The notes under the pieces were generated by a model. It was not told the origin of the DNA. It saw only the letters and a program-made list of their open reading frames with translations, and searched no databases. DNA of 64,000 nt from contig NZ_KN525716.1 of assembly GCF_000789235.1 (NCBI RefSeq), positions 3,606,111 to 3,670,110 on the forward strand, read 5' to 3'. Below are positions 54,113 through 63,571 of the stretch, in pieces. Position 1 is the first letter of the stretch; each line of letters starts with the position of its first letter. Origin of the DNA: Wocania ichthyoenteri Th78. Its GTDB lineage: Bacteria > Bacteroidota > Bacteroidia > Flavobacteriales > Flavobacteriaceae. A program made the position numbers and the translations under genes.

Positions 54113-55864
54113 ATGAAATACCCAAAAATTCTGCTTGCGCAAACCGTTATTCAGCTTTGTAAAACTAAAGGCATAAAGCATATTATAATTTCTCCAGGTA
54201 GCAGAAATGCACCTTTAACTATTGGTTTTTCTAATGACGATTACTTTAAGTGTTACAGTATTGTAGATGAGCGTTGTGCTGCTTTTTTTGCTTTAGGCAT
54301 CTCACAACAATTAAAAGAGCCAACTGCTGTGTTGTGTACTTCGGGTAGTGCGTTGTTAAATTATTATCCCGCCGTAGCAGAAGCTTTTTATAGCGATGTG
54401 CCTTTGGTGGTTTTATCGGCGGATAGACCAAAACACTTAATAGATATTGGTGATGGACAAACCATTAATCAGAAAAATGTATTTGAAAACCATATTTTAT
54501 ATTCTGCTAATCTAAAGTTGGATATAAATGAAGAAAATGAGGTAGAAGAGGAGTTGCCTATTTTTAAAAATTTAGAGAATAAGTTAGAAACCTTATTGGG
54601 TTTAAAACAAGGCATTCAAGAGTATAATGAAGCTGAAATTAATAAAGCTATAAATATGGCGTCTTCAAAAAGCGGCCCCGTGCATATTAACATTCCGTTT
54701 GATGAACCGTTGTATGACATGGTAGATGTGCTATCGGTTAATCCGAAGCCTATTACTATTGAAAAGAAAACTTTAGAAGTTGAAGAACCTATTTTAGAAT
54801 CATGTATTAATGATTGGAATTTGGCTTCAAAAAAAATGGTGTTGGTTGGTGTGAATCAACCAAACACAATAGAACAAAAATGGTTAGATGTTTTAGCGAA
54901 AGACGATAGTGTAATTGTTTTTACCGAAACCACGTCGAATATACATAACAATGAGTTTTTCCCGAGTATCGATAAGCTAATTGCACCTTTAAAAGATAAA
55001 GATTTTATAAACCTTCAACCAGACATTTTATTAACTTTTGGTGGATTAATTGTATCAAAAAAGATAAAGGCATTTCTACGAAAGTATAAGCCAAAGCAGC
55101 ATTGGCATATTGATTTGAATAAAGCAAACGATACCTTTTTTAGTTTAAATCAATCCATTCAAACCACACCGAGTTACTTTTTTTCTAAATTTTTACCAAA
55201 AGTAAAAACACAAGAAAGTGATTATAAACCGAATTGGAATATTGTAAAATCAATTAGACATAATAAGCACAAAGCCTATTTGAAAGCTATCGATTTTAGT
55301 GATCTAAAAGCTTTTGAAATTATCTTAAGCGCTATTCCTAACGACACTATCCTACAGTTAGGAAACAGCTCAACAGTGCGTTATGCACAATTATTCGATT
55401 TGAATAAAACTATAGAAGTATTTTGTAATCGCGGAACAAGTGGAATTGATGGAAGTACAAGTACTGCTATTGGTTGTGCAGTTGCAAACACAAAACAAAC
55501 TACTTTAATTTCTGGTGACCTAAGTTTTATTTACGATAGCAACGCATTATGGAACAGCTATATACCTAATAACTTTAGAATTATTATTATTAATAATCAA
55601 GGTGGTGGTATTTTTAGAATCCTTCCAGGACATAAAAACACTGAGAATTTCGATACTTATTTTGAAACTAAGCATCAATTAACAGCAGAATATTTATGCA
55701 AAATGTATGGTTTTGAGTATGCTGGTGTTTCAAATGAATTAGATTTAAATAACAAATTGTATTCATTTTACTCAGAAAGTCATCAGCCAAAATTAATAGA
55801 AATCTTTACTCCAAAAGATTTAAACGATGAAATTTTACTTCAATATTTCAAATCTATTAGTTAA
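54113..55864 (+). CDS. menD: 2-succinyl-5-enolpyruvyl-6-hydroxy-3-cyclohexene-1-carboxylate synthase
   Basis: 583 residues, the normal length for this thiamine-diphosphate enzyme. Motifs: IISPGSRNAPLTIGF, VDERCAAFFALGISQ (catalytic Glu), TSGSALLNYYPAVAEAFYSDVPLVVLSADRP, the TPP-binding ISGDLSFIYDSNALW and NNQGGGIFRILPG. It joins isochorismate and 2-oxoglutarate for menaquinone synthesis. Next after menF, which supplies its substrate. Confidence 0.97.
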   Translation: MKYPKILLAQTVIQLCKTKGIKHIIISPGSRNAPLTIGFSNDDYFKCYSIVDERCAAFFALGISQQLKEPTAVLCTSGSALLNYYPAVAEAFYSDVPLVVLSADRPKHLIDIGDGQTINQKNVFENHILYSANLKLDINEENEVEEELPIFKNLENKLETLLGLKQGIQEYNEAEINKAINMASSKSGPVHINIPFDEPLYDMVDVLSVNPKPITIEKKTLEVEEPILESCINDWNLASKKMVLVGVNQPNTIEQKWLDVLAKDDSVIVFTETTSNIHNNEFFPSIDKLIAPLKDKDFINLQPDILLTFGGLIVSKKIKAFLRKYKPKQHWHIDLNKANDTFFSLNQSIQTTPSYFFSKFLPKVKTQESDYKPNWNIVKSIRHNKHKAYLKAIDFSDLKAFEIILSAIPNDTILQLGNSSTVRYAQLFDLNKTIEVFCNRGTSGIDGSTSTAIGCAVANTKQTTLISGDLSFIYDSNALWNSYIPNNFRIIIINNQGGGIFRILPGHKNTENFDTYFETKHQLTAEYLCKMYGFEYAGVSNELDLNNKLYSFYSESHQPKLIEIFTPKDLNDEILLQYFKSIS

Positions 55865-55951
55865 TTAAAGTGACTTTATGTGATTATACGTGTCTAAAAA
55901 ATAGTTATCTTTAAAAACGTATTTTACAAACACATTAAAAACTATTTAATT

Positions 55952-56290
55952 ATGAGCAAAAGAGACGAACTTATTGCAAAATATGCTGCAGATTTAAAAG
56001 ACAAGTGCGGTGTTAATGCAGACATGGATTTATTAACTAAAGTTACTATTGGTTGTGGACCATCAATTTATAATGCAGATTCTGCAACAGTTTCTGGATC
56101 AGACGAATCAGAATTGGCAACAGTTAAAAATAATTTCTTAATTAAAAAATTAGGATTAAAAGATGGCGCAGATTTAGATAAAGGCATTCAAGCTGTTATG
56201 GATAAATATGGTCAATCTAACAGAAATAAATACAGAGCGGTAGTTTATTACTTGCTTACTAAACATTTTAAAAAAGAATCTGTTTATTAA
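55952..56290 (+). CDS. DUF2853 family protein (112 aa)
   Basis: A small soluble protein with MSKRDELIAKYAADLKDKCG, LLTKVTIGCGPSIYN and NRNKYRAVVYYLLTKHFKK, which is the DUF2853 pattern. The family is of unknown function and mostly helical. It has a clear terminator at 56313 and follows menD by about 90 bases. Confidence 0.9.
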   Translation: MSKRDELIAKYAADLKDKCGVNADMDLLTKVTIGCGPSIYNADSATVSGSDESELATVKNNFLIKKLGLKDGADLDKGIQAVMDKYGQSNRNKYRAVVYYLLTKHFKKESVY

Positions 56291-56312
56291 TATTTGCAGA
56301 ATTATATATTAT

Positions 56313-56343
56313 AAAAGCGTTACAAAATTGTAACGCTTTTTCT
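56313..56343 (+). terminator. Terminator downstream of DUF2853
   Basis: AAAAGCGTTACA pairs with TGTAACGCTTTT around a short A/T loop, followed by further U residues. Confidence 0.9.
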
Positions 56344-56436
56344 TTGCCTAAATTTATTTTAGGATCTTTTTAACGGAAAATATTATTTATCAATAGTTTT
56401 GTCACCATCAATTAAATAATCTTTCCTTAATATCAT

Positions 56437-56444
56437 TACCTTTG
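56437..56444 (+). promoter_or_regulatory. -7 box of the CvfB gene, predicted leaderless start (TACCTTTG)
   Basis: Full TAnnTTTG match, then 4 bases (tcgc) and ATG 56449. Confidence 0.55.
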
Positions 56445-56448
56445 TCGC

Positions 56449-57279
56449 ATGATACATTTAGGACAAATAAATACCTTAGAAATACTTCGTGAAACTGATC
56501 ATGGTGTGTATTTAATTGATGATGAAGAAAACGAAGTGTTATTGCCAAACAGATATGTTCCTGAAGCTTTTAAAATTTGGGATAAGATTGATGTTTTTGT
56601 GTATTTGGATAATGAAGAACGTCCTGTAGCTTCAACAGATTTTCCTTATATCAAAAGAGGCGATTTTGCCTTACTACGCTGTAATCAAGTAACAGATTAT
56701 GGTGCTTTTTTAGATTGGGGATTGGTTAAAGAGTTGTTTTGTCCGTTTAAAGAACAAGCCTTTAAAATGAAACCAGGCGGTTGGTATTTGGTGCATTGCT
56801 ATTTAGATGAAAAGACCGATAGGTTAGTAGCATCAAGTAAAACCAATCGGTTTTTAGATAACAGAGAACTTACGGTTGCTGAGTTTGATGAAGTCGATTT
56901 AATAGTGTCGCACCCATCAGACATTGGTATGAATGTGATTGTAAATAAAGCACATTTAGGTTTAATTTATAAAGATCAAATTTTTAAAGATATTAGTGTT
57001 GGCGACAAACTAAAAGGTATTGTTAAAAAAATTCGCCCAGGAAATAAATTAGATATTACTTTGGGGCAAATAGGCTACAGGAACATAGAGCCTAATGCTG
57101 AGCGAATTTTACAGGAGTTACAAGACAATAGTGGTTATATAAATCTTACCGATAAGTCTAACCCTGAAGCGATAAAAGATCAGCTGCAAATGAGTAAAAA
57201 GAATTTTAAAAAATCTGTTGGTTCTTTATATAAACAGAAACTTATTGAGATAAAATCTGATGGTATTTATTTAGTTTAG
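56449..57279 (+). CDS. cvfB: CvfB family S1-domain RNA-binding protein
   Basis: 276 residues. Tandem S1-like domains (about 1-65, 70-140, 145-215), seen as FALLRCNQVTDYGAFLDWGL and LKGIVKKIRPGNKLDITLGQIGYRN, and a C-terminal winged helix (about 225-276; SKKNFKKSVGSLYKQKLIEI). Relatives bind RNA and influence virulence genes or translation in other bacteria. It ends in a 9-base overlap with the convergent gene at 57271. Confidence 0.88.
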   Translation: MIHLGQINTLEILRETDHGVYLIDDEENEVLLPNRYVPEAFKIWDKIDVFVYLDNEERPVASTDFPYIKRGDFALLRCNQVTDYGAFLDWGLVKELFCPFKEQAFKMKPGGWYLVHCYLDEKTDRLVASSKTNRFLDNRELTVAEFDEVDLIVSHPSDIGMNVIVNKAHLGLIYKDQIFKDISVGDKLKGIVKKIRPGNKLDITLGQIGYRNIEPNAERILQELQDNSGYINLTDKSNPEAIKDQLQMSKKNFKKSVGSLYKQKLIEIKSDGIYLV

Positions 57280-57699
57280 AGAAAAGCACGTATTGTTTTT
57301 TATTTTGTCATGAACATTATTTATGGCGTCTTTTATACTGTCGTAACTAATATTATCAGAAAGACAGAAACTGTTTTCTATGTCCGCATTCATTTTGCCA
57401 GCAAGGTTGTAACTAACTACTGCGTAAGTACATAAGTTTTTAACTTTTCCTCTAAATAAATCTGCATCTAAAAGTTTTACAGAGTAAGAGTTAATACGGT
57501 TTGCAATAACACCAAAAGGTTTTTCAGACCCAAAGTAAGCGTTTATTTCATCAAAAATTTCTGTAGAATTATTTATATCTACATGCACACCTTCGTTAAA
57601 TTCAATCACAGCTATATGATTAAAAAAGAATATATCTCCTAAATCTTTTTTTACAGATTTCATGATGTGATTTGAAAAATCAGAGTCAATAATTTTCAT
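57271..57699 (-). CDS. Protein of unknown function, STAS-like (142 aa)
   Basis: A soluble protein with mixed strands and helices: IFFFNHIAVIEFNEGVHVDINNS followed by EIFDEINAYFG and FGVIANRINSYSVKLLDADL, a pattern like small STAS/SpoIIAA-fold proteins, but this is a weak resemblance only. It converges on cvfB with a 9-base overlap. A minus-strand TATATTTG lies at 57815-57822. Confidence 0.6.
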   Translation of the reverse strand: MKIIDSDFSNHIMKSVKKDLGDIFFFNHIAVIEFNEGVHVDINNSTEIFDEINAYFGSEKPFGVIANRINSYSVKLLDADLFRGKVKNLCTYAVVSYNLAGKMNADIENSFCLSDNISYDSIKDAINNVHDKIKNNTCFSLN

Positions 57700-58109
57700 G
57701 TTGTTGTAAATCTTTTTCTCGTTGCTCTAGTTGGATTAAAATACTTACTGTTCTGCTTTACTGCAACTTAGGCGCTTAAAAACTTATTAAGCCACATTTA
57801 TAAAAACAGGCTTGCAAATATACTATGCATACATAATATATTCGTAACTAAAATTATATTTACACATTAAGTAGTGTTTTGATATTAACTATAATAATAC
57901 TGTTGATATTTCATTTTTAAGTTGCTTTTACTTTAGTAAAAATCGATTATAGTAATCATTTTAGAAACAACAAAATTAACTGTGTTTGTTATTTTGAAAG
58001 AAATAACTTTCGCTGAAACATTAGGTTTCTACTTTTTATTATTTAAATTAAGAATTTTGCAGTTATAATATAATAAACACTCTGTATCAAAAATAGCAAA
58101 GCATTTTAC
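57700..58109. other. Intergenic region between the STAS-like gene and mnmE
   Basis: A 410-base AT-rich gap between divergent genes. It holds a minus-strand TATATTTG -7 box (57815-57822) for the STAS-like gene, with a leader of about 115 bases, and a GAAAG/CTTTC inverted repeat near 57998-58013. No coding frame, RNA gene or repeat was recognised. Confidence 0.5.
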
Positions 58110-58117
58110 TATTTTTG
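58110..58117 (+). promoter_or_regulatory. -7 box of mnmE, predicted leaderless start (TATTTTTG)
   Basis: Full TAnnTTTG match, then 4 bases (cttc) and the mnmE ATG. Confidence 0.6.
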
Positions 58118-58121
58118 CTTC

Positions 58122-59522
58122 ATGATAAATCAAGATACTATAGTGGCACTAGCTACACCTTCTGGTGCGGGAGCTATTGCTGTTATTCGACTTTCTGGGA
58201 ACGATGCTATTAGTATTGCCGAAAAACAATTCAAATCGGTTTCTGGTAAAATAATAAGCAAGCAAGCTACACACACCATTCATTTAGGGCATATTATTGA
58301 CGGCCATAGAACTATTGATGAAGTGCTATTATCTATTTTTAAAAATCCAAGTTCCTATACAGGTGAGCATGTAGTTGAAATTTCGTGTCATGGTTCTAAT
58401 TATATTCAGCAAGAAATTATTCAATTGTTTTTAAGACAAGGTTGCAGAATGGCTACCGCTGGCGAATTTACATTACGCGCTTTTTTAAATGGCAAGTTAG
58501 ATTTATCGCAAGCTGAAGCTGTAGCAGATTTAATTTCAAGTGATAATGAAGCTTCTCATCAAATAGCAATGCAGCAAATGCGAGGTGGTTTTTCATCTGA
58601 AATCGCAAAACTTCGTGAAGAACTTTTAAATTTCGCATCTTTAATAGAATTAGAGCTTGATTTTGCCGAAGAAGATGTTGAATTTGCTGATAGAACACAG
58701 TTTAAAGATCTAACTGAACGTATTATGTTTGTGCTTAAACGTCTCTTGGATTCGTTTGCTGTTGGGAATGTTATAAAGAATGGTATTCCTGTTGCGATAG
58801 TAGGAGAACCTAATGTAGGGAAATCTACACTTCTAAATGCTTTATTAAATGAGGAACGTGCCATTGTAAGTGAAATTGCAGGAACTACTAGAGATACTAT
58901 TGAGGATGAAATTTCTATTGGAGGTATTGGTTTTAGGTTTATAGACACTGCTGGAATAAGAGATACTAAAGATGTAGTTGAAAGTATAGGCATTAAAAAA
59001 ACCTTTGAAAAAATAGAACAAGCTCAAGTTGTTATCTACCTTTTCGATGCATCAGAATCAGATAGTTTTGATAGCGTTCAACGCGAAATTGAGAAAATTA
59101 AAAATAGATACCCTCAAAAAACCATTCTTATTATTGCTAATAAAGTAGATATACTAGTTACTGATACAAAACAGAAACTAAATAAAACTTTGAGTAATGT
59201 TAATAATTCTCTTTATGTTTTATTGTCAGCAAAACAAGGAGTGGGAGTAGACGAGTTAAAAGCCAAACTTTTAAGTTTTGTAAACACAGGAGTTTTAAGA
59301 AATAATGATACAATAGTTACTAATTCACGACATTATGATTCCCTTTTAAAAGCTTTTGAAGAAATTCAAAAAGTAAAACACGGATTAGACTCTGGCTTAT
59401 CTGGAGATTTGTTGGCTATAGATATTCGTCAAGCACTTTATCACTTTGGCGAAATCACAGGAGAAATCACAAACGATGATTTGTTAGGTAATATATTTGC
59501 TAATTTTTGTATCGGAAAGTAG
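58122..59522 (+). CDS. mnmE: tRNA modification GTPase MnmE (TrmE)
   Basis: 466 residues: N-terminal formyl-THF-binding domain (about 1-120), helical domain, and an inserted G domain with P-loop GEPNVGKSTLLNA, switch TTRDTIEDE, DTAGIRDT and NKVD; the C-terminal FCIGK carries the essential cysteine. With MnmG it modifies the wobble uridine of certain tRNAs. Monocistronic, with a predicted leaderless start. Confidence 0.97.
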   Translation: MINQDTIVALATPSGAGAIAVIRLSGNDAISIAEKQFKSVSGKIISKQATHTIHLGHIIDGHRTIDEVLLSIFKNPSSYTGEHVVEISCHGSNYIQQEIIQLFLRQGCRMATAGEFTLRAFLNGKLDLSQAEAVADLISSDNEASHQIAMQQMRGGFSSEIAKLREELLNFASLIELELDFAEEDVEFADRTQFKDLTERIMFVLKRLLDSFAVGNVIKNGIPVAIVGEPNVGKSTLLNALLNEERAIVSEIAGTTRDTIEDEISIGGIGFRFIDTAGIRDTKDVVESIGIKKTFEKIEQAQVVIYLFDASESDSFDSVQREIEKIKNRYPQKTILIIANKVDILVTDTKQKLNKTLSNVNNSLYVLLSAKQGVGVDELKAKLLSFVNTGVLRNNDTIVTNSRHYDSLLKAFEEIQKVKHGLDSGLSGDLLAIDIRQALYHFGEITGEITNDDLLGNIFANFCIGK

Positions 59523-59594
59523 CGGTTCCCGATATTTAGTATAATATACCACTAAAATACATCATGAGATGAATTAAATGTAGTTGCACAAAAC

Positions 59595-60107
59595 TCACCC
59601 AAAACTCTTCAACAATATATAAGCCTGTAAATAATATGTATTGGTTTTAAAATTCTTTTTCTTTTCAAAATGAAGATTAATAATTTCTCCAAATTTAGTT
59701 TGTTGTTCAAGGAGATGGATTAGTTTTAATATTGAATTATAATTTCCTTCAATAGTAAATTGATAGGTTTTAATTGTTAAATCATGACTGATAGAAATAT
59801 GGGGTTCTAAAAAACTAACTACTCTTAATTTATTACTATCAGCATAAGTGTTTACAGTTTTTAAAAGATTGTTTTGAATTGAACCTCCTTTAATTTGATA
59901 TTTGCTTAAAAGCGAATTATAATATTTTTGCTTTTGCATTAGAAGAGACAATTGCTTAGGTGTATTTTTAAATAATTCTTCTTCTTGTATTAAACTATTA
60001 TAATCTTTTTTTAAAGCTATTGTTTTAGAAATAGCCAATTGATAGCATAACGTTAGAATGATAATAAACCCAGCAACTAATAGTATGTTTTTAGATTTAT
60101 GTGTCAT
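59595..60107 (-). CDS. PilO-like (type IV pilus/type II secretion) inner-membrane protein
   Basis: 170 residues: an N-terminal transmembrane helix (about 8-26), a coiled segment (about 30-70), then a ferredoxin-like domain with alternating strands (NKLRVVSFLEPHISI, TYQFTIEGNYNSILKLIHLLEQQ). This is the layout of PilO/GspM, which works with PilN and PilM in the inner-membrane alignment complex. It overlaps the upstream gene by 4 bases. It is the last gene of a three-gene operon with the secretin. Confidence 0.75.
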   Translation of the reverse strand: MTHKSKNILLVAGFIIILTLCYQLAISKTIALKKDYNSLIQEEELFKNTPKQLSLLMQKQKYYNSLLSKYQIKGGSIQNNLLKTVNTYADSNKLRVVSFLEPHISISHDLTIKTYQFTIEGNYNSILKLIHLLEQQTKFGEIINLHFEKKKNFKTNTYYLQAYILLKSFG

Positions 60108-61306
60108 GGTGTTATGCTAATTTTAATGCTGAAATTAGAAGCTGTTGTTTTAGAATTACCATAAGTTTCTACAGTTACTTTACCAATCCAATCCATATTT
60201 TCTAAAAGTGAAATCCACTCAGAATATTGTGTGCTATTATTAGATTTACCTGAGACTGTAAGTACATTGTTTTTTAGAAAAATGGGGTTATCCTCTTTAA
60301 TACGTTTTTCTAGAGGTTGGTAGTTTATTTCAGAAAGTATAATAGAATTTGGTAGGCTTTGTATTATATTATTTATATAAAAAGAACTTTTAGAAATACT
60401 GCTTTTAAGCATGTCATCTGTCATTTTTTGAGCTTTATTTACAGATTCATTAAGCTTAATGATGCGTTCCTTAGAGGTTTGATTTAGTTGAGAGGTTTCA
60501 TCTAGTACATCTACTTTTTCAAAATAGTAGTTAAAAAAAATAAAATTGATTGATAATATGCATAGAATGAAAAGAAGTCCAATTTTTAAAAACTGATTAA
60601 AAAAGCGAATCTGTTTGTAAATGTTTAAGAGTGCACTCTTTTTGTCTTGATAATTTATAGAAGGTGTGAAATTATTCAAGATGCTAGATAAAGCACTAGA
60701 TAAGGATAGAATGTAAGCATTAGAAATATTTAATCCGTTAATATTATAATGCTCTTCCTTACCACATTCAACAAAATCAATTGTTTTAATTAAGTTGTTA
60801 TCTGTTAATATACTTGCATTTGAAGTAAAAATAGAAGTACTTTCAATATAACTAATCGTATTTGATAAAATGGTGTTTCCTAGTGAAAATGAAATGATAT
60901 GAATGTTACTATCATGATATTCTTTAATGAGTTGCTCTACATATTCTTTTCTACAAATGGAAACAAAGCTAATGTTGCCTTGGTTAATAATTTCATAATA
61001 AAACTCAGAAATATTAATATTCGGAAAAGCTTTATTTACTAAATTTAAACCGTTTATTTGTTCTGCTTTTAAAGATTTTGTTAATACTTGTTCATCATTG
61101 ATTACTAAAAAAACATGTTGATTTTTTGGTAGTTTGTCAGCTGTATTTTTAATGCTTTTTGACGAAAAATGATCTTCAATATCAATTTCTTTTTTTGCTT
61201 TTTTTAAAATAGTGATATATGTAATACCCTCACCTTTTTTTGAAGTATGTTCGATACCACAATAACGGTTTCCATATTGAAGAAAAGGTAGTAAGTTTTG
61301 TAACAT
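60104..61306 (-). CDS. Fused PilM/PilN-like (GspL-type) inner-membrane protein
   Basis: 400 residues. Residues about 1-225 look like a degenerate actin-like PilM/GspL cytoplasmic domain (GNRYCGIEHTSKKGEG, FLVINDEQVLTKSLK, ILTDNNLIKTIDF). One transmembrane helix lies at about 240-262, followed by a coiled-coil and a PilN-like periplasmic domain (SINFIFF then IIQSLPNSIILSEINYQPL and WISLLENMDWIGKV). This is the GspL arrangement, as fused PilM and PilN. It overlaps the secretin gene by 1 base and the PilO-like gene by 4. Confidence 0.72.
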   Translation of the reverse strand: MLQNLLPFLQYGNRYCGIEHTSKKGEGITYITILKKAKKEIDIEDHFSSKSIKNTADKLPKNQHVFLVINDEQVLTKSLKAEQINGLNLVNKAFPNINISEFYYEIINQGNISFVSICRKEYVEQLIKEYHDSNIHIISFSLGNTILSNTISYIESTSIFTSNASILTDNNLIKTIDFVECGKEEHYNINGLNISNAYILSLSSALSSILNNFTPSINYQDKKSALLNIYKQIRFFNQFLKIGLLFILCILSINFIFFNYYFEKVDVLDETSQLNQTSKERIIKLNESVNKAQKMTDDMLKSSISKSSFYINNIIQSLPNSIILSEINYQPLEKRIKEDNPIFLKNNVLTVSGKSNNSTQYSEWISLLENMDWIGKVTVETYGNSKTTASNFSIKISITP

Positions 61307-63519
61307 TAGTAGATAATAGTTGGTTTTATAAAAACGGTTAGTTTTGCTTTTGACGCTTCACGCTTACGCGAACTAAATAGCCATTTTATTACTGGAATTC
61401 TTGCCAAAAATGGGACACCAGAACCCGAATCATTTTTTATTTGTTCTTCTAAACCACCAAGTACTACAATATCTTGATCTTGAACTCGAATAATAGAGCT
61501 AAACTCGCGAGAGCTTATATCTGGTGGTGCATTTTCATCGATGCGCTTTCCAAAGCTGGATTGTATGACAAAAATATCTAAAGTGACTTGTCCATCTCCA
61601 GATACTAAGGGCTTTATGGTGAGCCCTAATTCGGCATCAATAGGTTCGTAGTTAGTAATTTCTGATGTTTGCGGATTGTCTGTTCCGTAAATATTACGTT
61701 GTGTAACGGTGTAATAAGATGTTTCTCCATTAGAAAAAGTCGCTCTATGCCCATTTAAAGTAGAAAGTTTTGGTGTAGACTTAATTTTTAAATTTCCATT
61801 ACTTTCCATCGCTTTTACCGTGGCAAAAAAGTTAGGCACTACTTTTCCTAAATTTAAGCGGTCAAACCCGTTAAAACCATTAATGACTCTATTAATGGTT
61901 TTTGCCCCTAATGTTAAATCTGTTTTTGGAAATATATCGCCCTTAGTTTTTGTTGGTTCATCGCCAATACCCCAAGTAACACCTGTTTCAATAGTATTGT
62001 TTTTATTAACCTCTACAAACATAACCTCTATTAATACTACAGGCACTGTTTTGTCTATATAGTTTATAAAATCCTTAAGACGTTCAATTTTAGCACTAGA
62101 ACCAGTAACATACAAGCTATTAAGTTCCTGATCAACTTTAATATCTAAGTCTTGAGCAATTTCATCAGGAATAATCTCGTCAATAGTTTGTGAAACACCA
62201 CTAGTAGAATTTGCACTATTAGAATTTAACGAATTCGTTTGTGTTCTGTTTCTATTTAAGCCTGAGTTATTAGGTTGGTTATTATAATTTGAGTTACTAT
62301 TATAATTTTGATTAATACCAGAATTGTAACTGTTACCATAATTATTCCCATAATTGCTTCGCCCCACAGTTCTACTTCGTCCGCTGCCTCCAGAAGGATC
62401 TGATAATAACTCTACAGAACGATGCATTAAATGAATCACTTCAACTTTGCGAACACTTAATTGGTTTTCAGTTCCAAAGTAATAGATGTTTTCTTCTTTT
62501 TTGAACGTAAAAGCTTCTGTTGAATTTGACACGATTGGATTTCCATTTGGTGTATTATTACGGCTACTATTGTTTTGAACTGTAGTGTTAGGTAATGGAT
62601 TTGCATTGGAAGTTTGAGATTCAAAAATCTTTATTAATAATTCATCAAATGAAATGGATTTAGCTTTAAATGTCACATTTCCAGCTTTGTCTAATGGGCT
62701 CGCGGTAAATACATTAAGATTTAACTCGTTTCCAATATCATTTATAATAGACTTTATAGGGGTATTATTAAAATTTACTTGTAATAGTTTATTTTCTGAA
62801 TCTAAAACCTTAAAATTATCTTGTTGACCATGTTTTAATCTTGAATTTAATTGGTTTGAATCTGCTGATGCACTATGGTCTTCAAACACATAAAAATCAT
62901 CTTTAGTTTTTTCAACAAATAAATTATTGGATAGTGCCAGTTTATCCATCGCAGCATCAAAAGCAGTGTTTTTTGTATAGAATGTTATGGTTTTATTTTC
63001 CAACCCAGGAGCGAATACTAAATTTTTAGCACTTTCGTTCATAATACGTTTAAATACATCGTACAGTTTGTCATTTTTGGCATCTATACTTATTGAGTTG
63101 TTTTCTGGATTATAGGCAATAGGAATAATACGCTCCTCAGGTACTTCAACCGGAGAGGTGTATTTTTTTATAGATAGAATACTCCCTGTAAAGTCAATAG
63201 TTAAACCATATTCTTTACATAAAAACACTAATAAATCTGAAACCGTAACATTAGAGAAATTATTATTAGATATTGAGATTTGGCTAAGCTCTTGTGAGAT
63301 ATTAATATTAACTTTATGAGCGTTTGATATAGCCAAAATAAAATTAGATAGCGTTATGTTGCTAACACTTATTTCTGTTTTGGCTTGTTCTTTTAATCCT
63401 GAGTTTTCTACAGAAAGTAGTTCTAACTGATTTTTGATGGTATTAATACGCTGATCTTCATTTTGTGAAAACAGGATAATGGGCATAAAACAAAGTAAAA
63501 TAAGCAGTATTTTTTTCAT
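61306..63519 (-). CDS. Secretin (GspD/PilQ-like outer-membrane channel)
   Basis: 737 residues with a signal peptide of about 18 residues. N-terminal STN/secretin-N domains (about 50-380; LSNFILAISNAHKVNI, NVTVSDLLVFLCKEYGLTI) are followed by an Asn/Gly/Ser-rich low-complexity insert (about 385-440), and a C-terminal secretin domain (about 455-737; VPVVLIEVMFVEVNKNN, AMESNGNLKIKSTPKLSTLNG, DIVVLGGLEEQ, VPFLARIPVIKWLFSSR). It forms the outer-membrane pore of a type II secretion or type IV pilus system. It is first in an operon with PilM/N-like and PilO-like genes. Confidence 0.9.
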   Translation of the reverse strand: MKKILLILLCFMPIILFSQNEDQRINTIKNQLELLSVENSGLKEQAKTEISVSNITLSNFILAISNAHKVNINISQELSQISISNNNFSNVTVSDLLVFLCKEYGLTIDFTGSILSIKKYTSPVEVPEERIIPIAYNPENNSISIDAKNDKLYDVFKRIMNESAKNLVFAPGLENKTITFYTKNTAFDAAMDKLALSNNLFVEKTKDDFYVFEDHSASADSNQLNSRLKHGQQDNFKVLDSENKLLQVNFNNTPIKSIINDIGNELNLNVFTASPLDKAGNVTFKAKSISFDELLIKIFESQTSNANPLPNTTVQNNSSRNNTPNGNPIVSNSTEAFTFKKEENIYYFGTENQLSVRKVEVIHLMHRSVELLSDPSGGSGRSRTVGRSNYGNNYGNSYNSGINQNYNSNSNYNNQPNNSGLNRNRTQTNSLNSNSANSTSGVSQTIDEIIPDEIAQDLDIKVDQELNSLYVTGSSAKIERLKDFINYIDKTVPVVLIEVMFVEVNKNNTIETGVTWGIGDEPTKTKGDIFPKTDLTLGAKTINRVINGFNGFDRLNLGKVVPNFFATVKAMESNGNLKIKSTPKLSTLNGHRATFSNGETSYYTVTQRNIYGTDNPQTSEITNYEPIDAELGLTIKPLVSGDGQVTLDIFVIQSSFGKRIDENAPPDISSREFSSIIRVQDQDIVVLGGLEEQIKNDSGSGVPFLARIPVIKWLFSSRKREASKAKLTVFIKPTIIY

Positions 63520-63571
63520 TCAAAGGATGTATTTGTACTCTAATTATATTTAGAGTTTAATTCGAATTTTA

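Noticed and set aside
61306..63519. Type III secretion system
   Set aside because: No SctV, SctN or needle proteins; the partners are PilM/N and PilO-like, which fits type II secretion or type IV pili.
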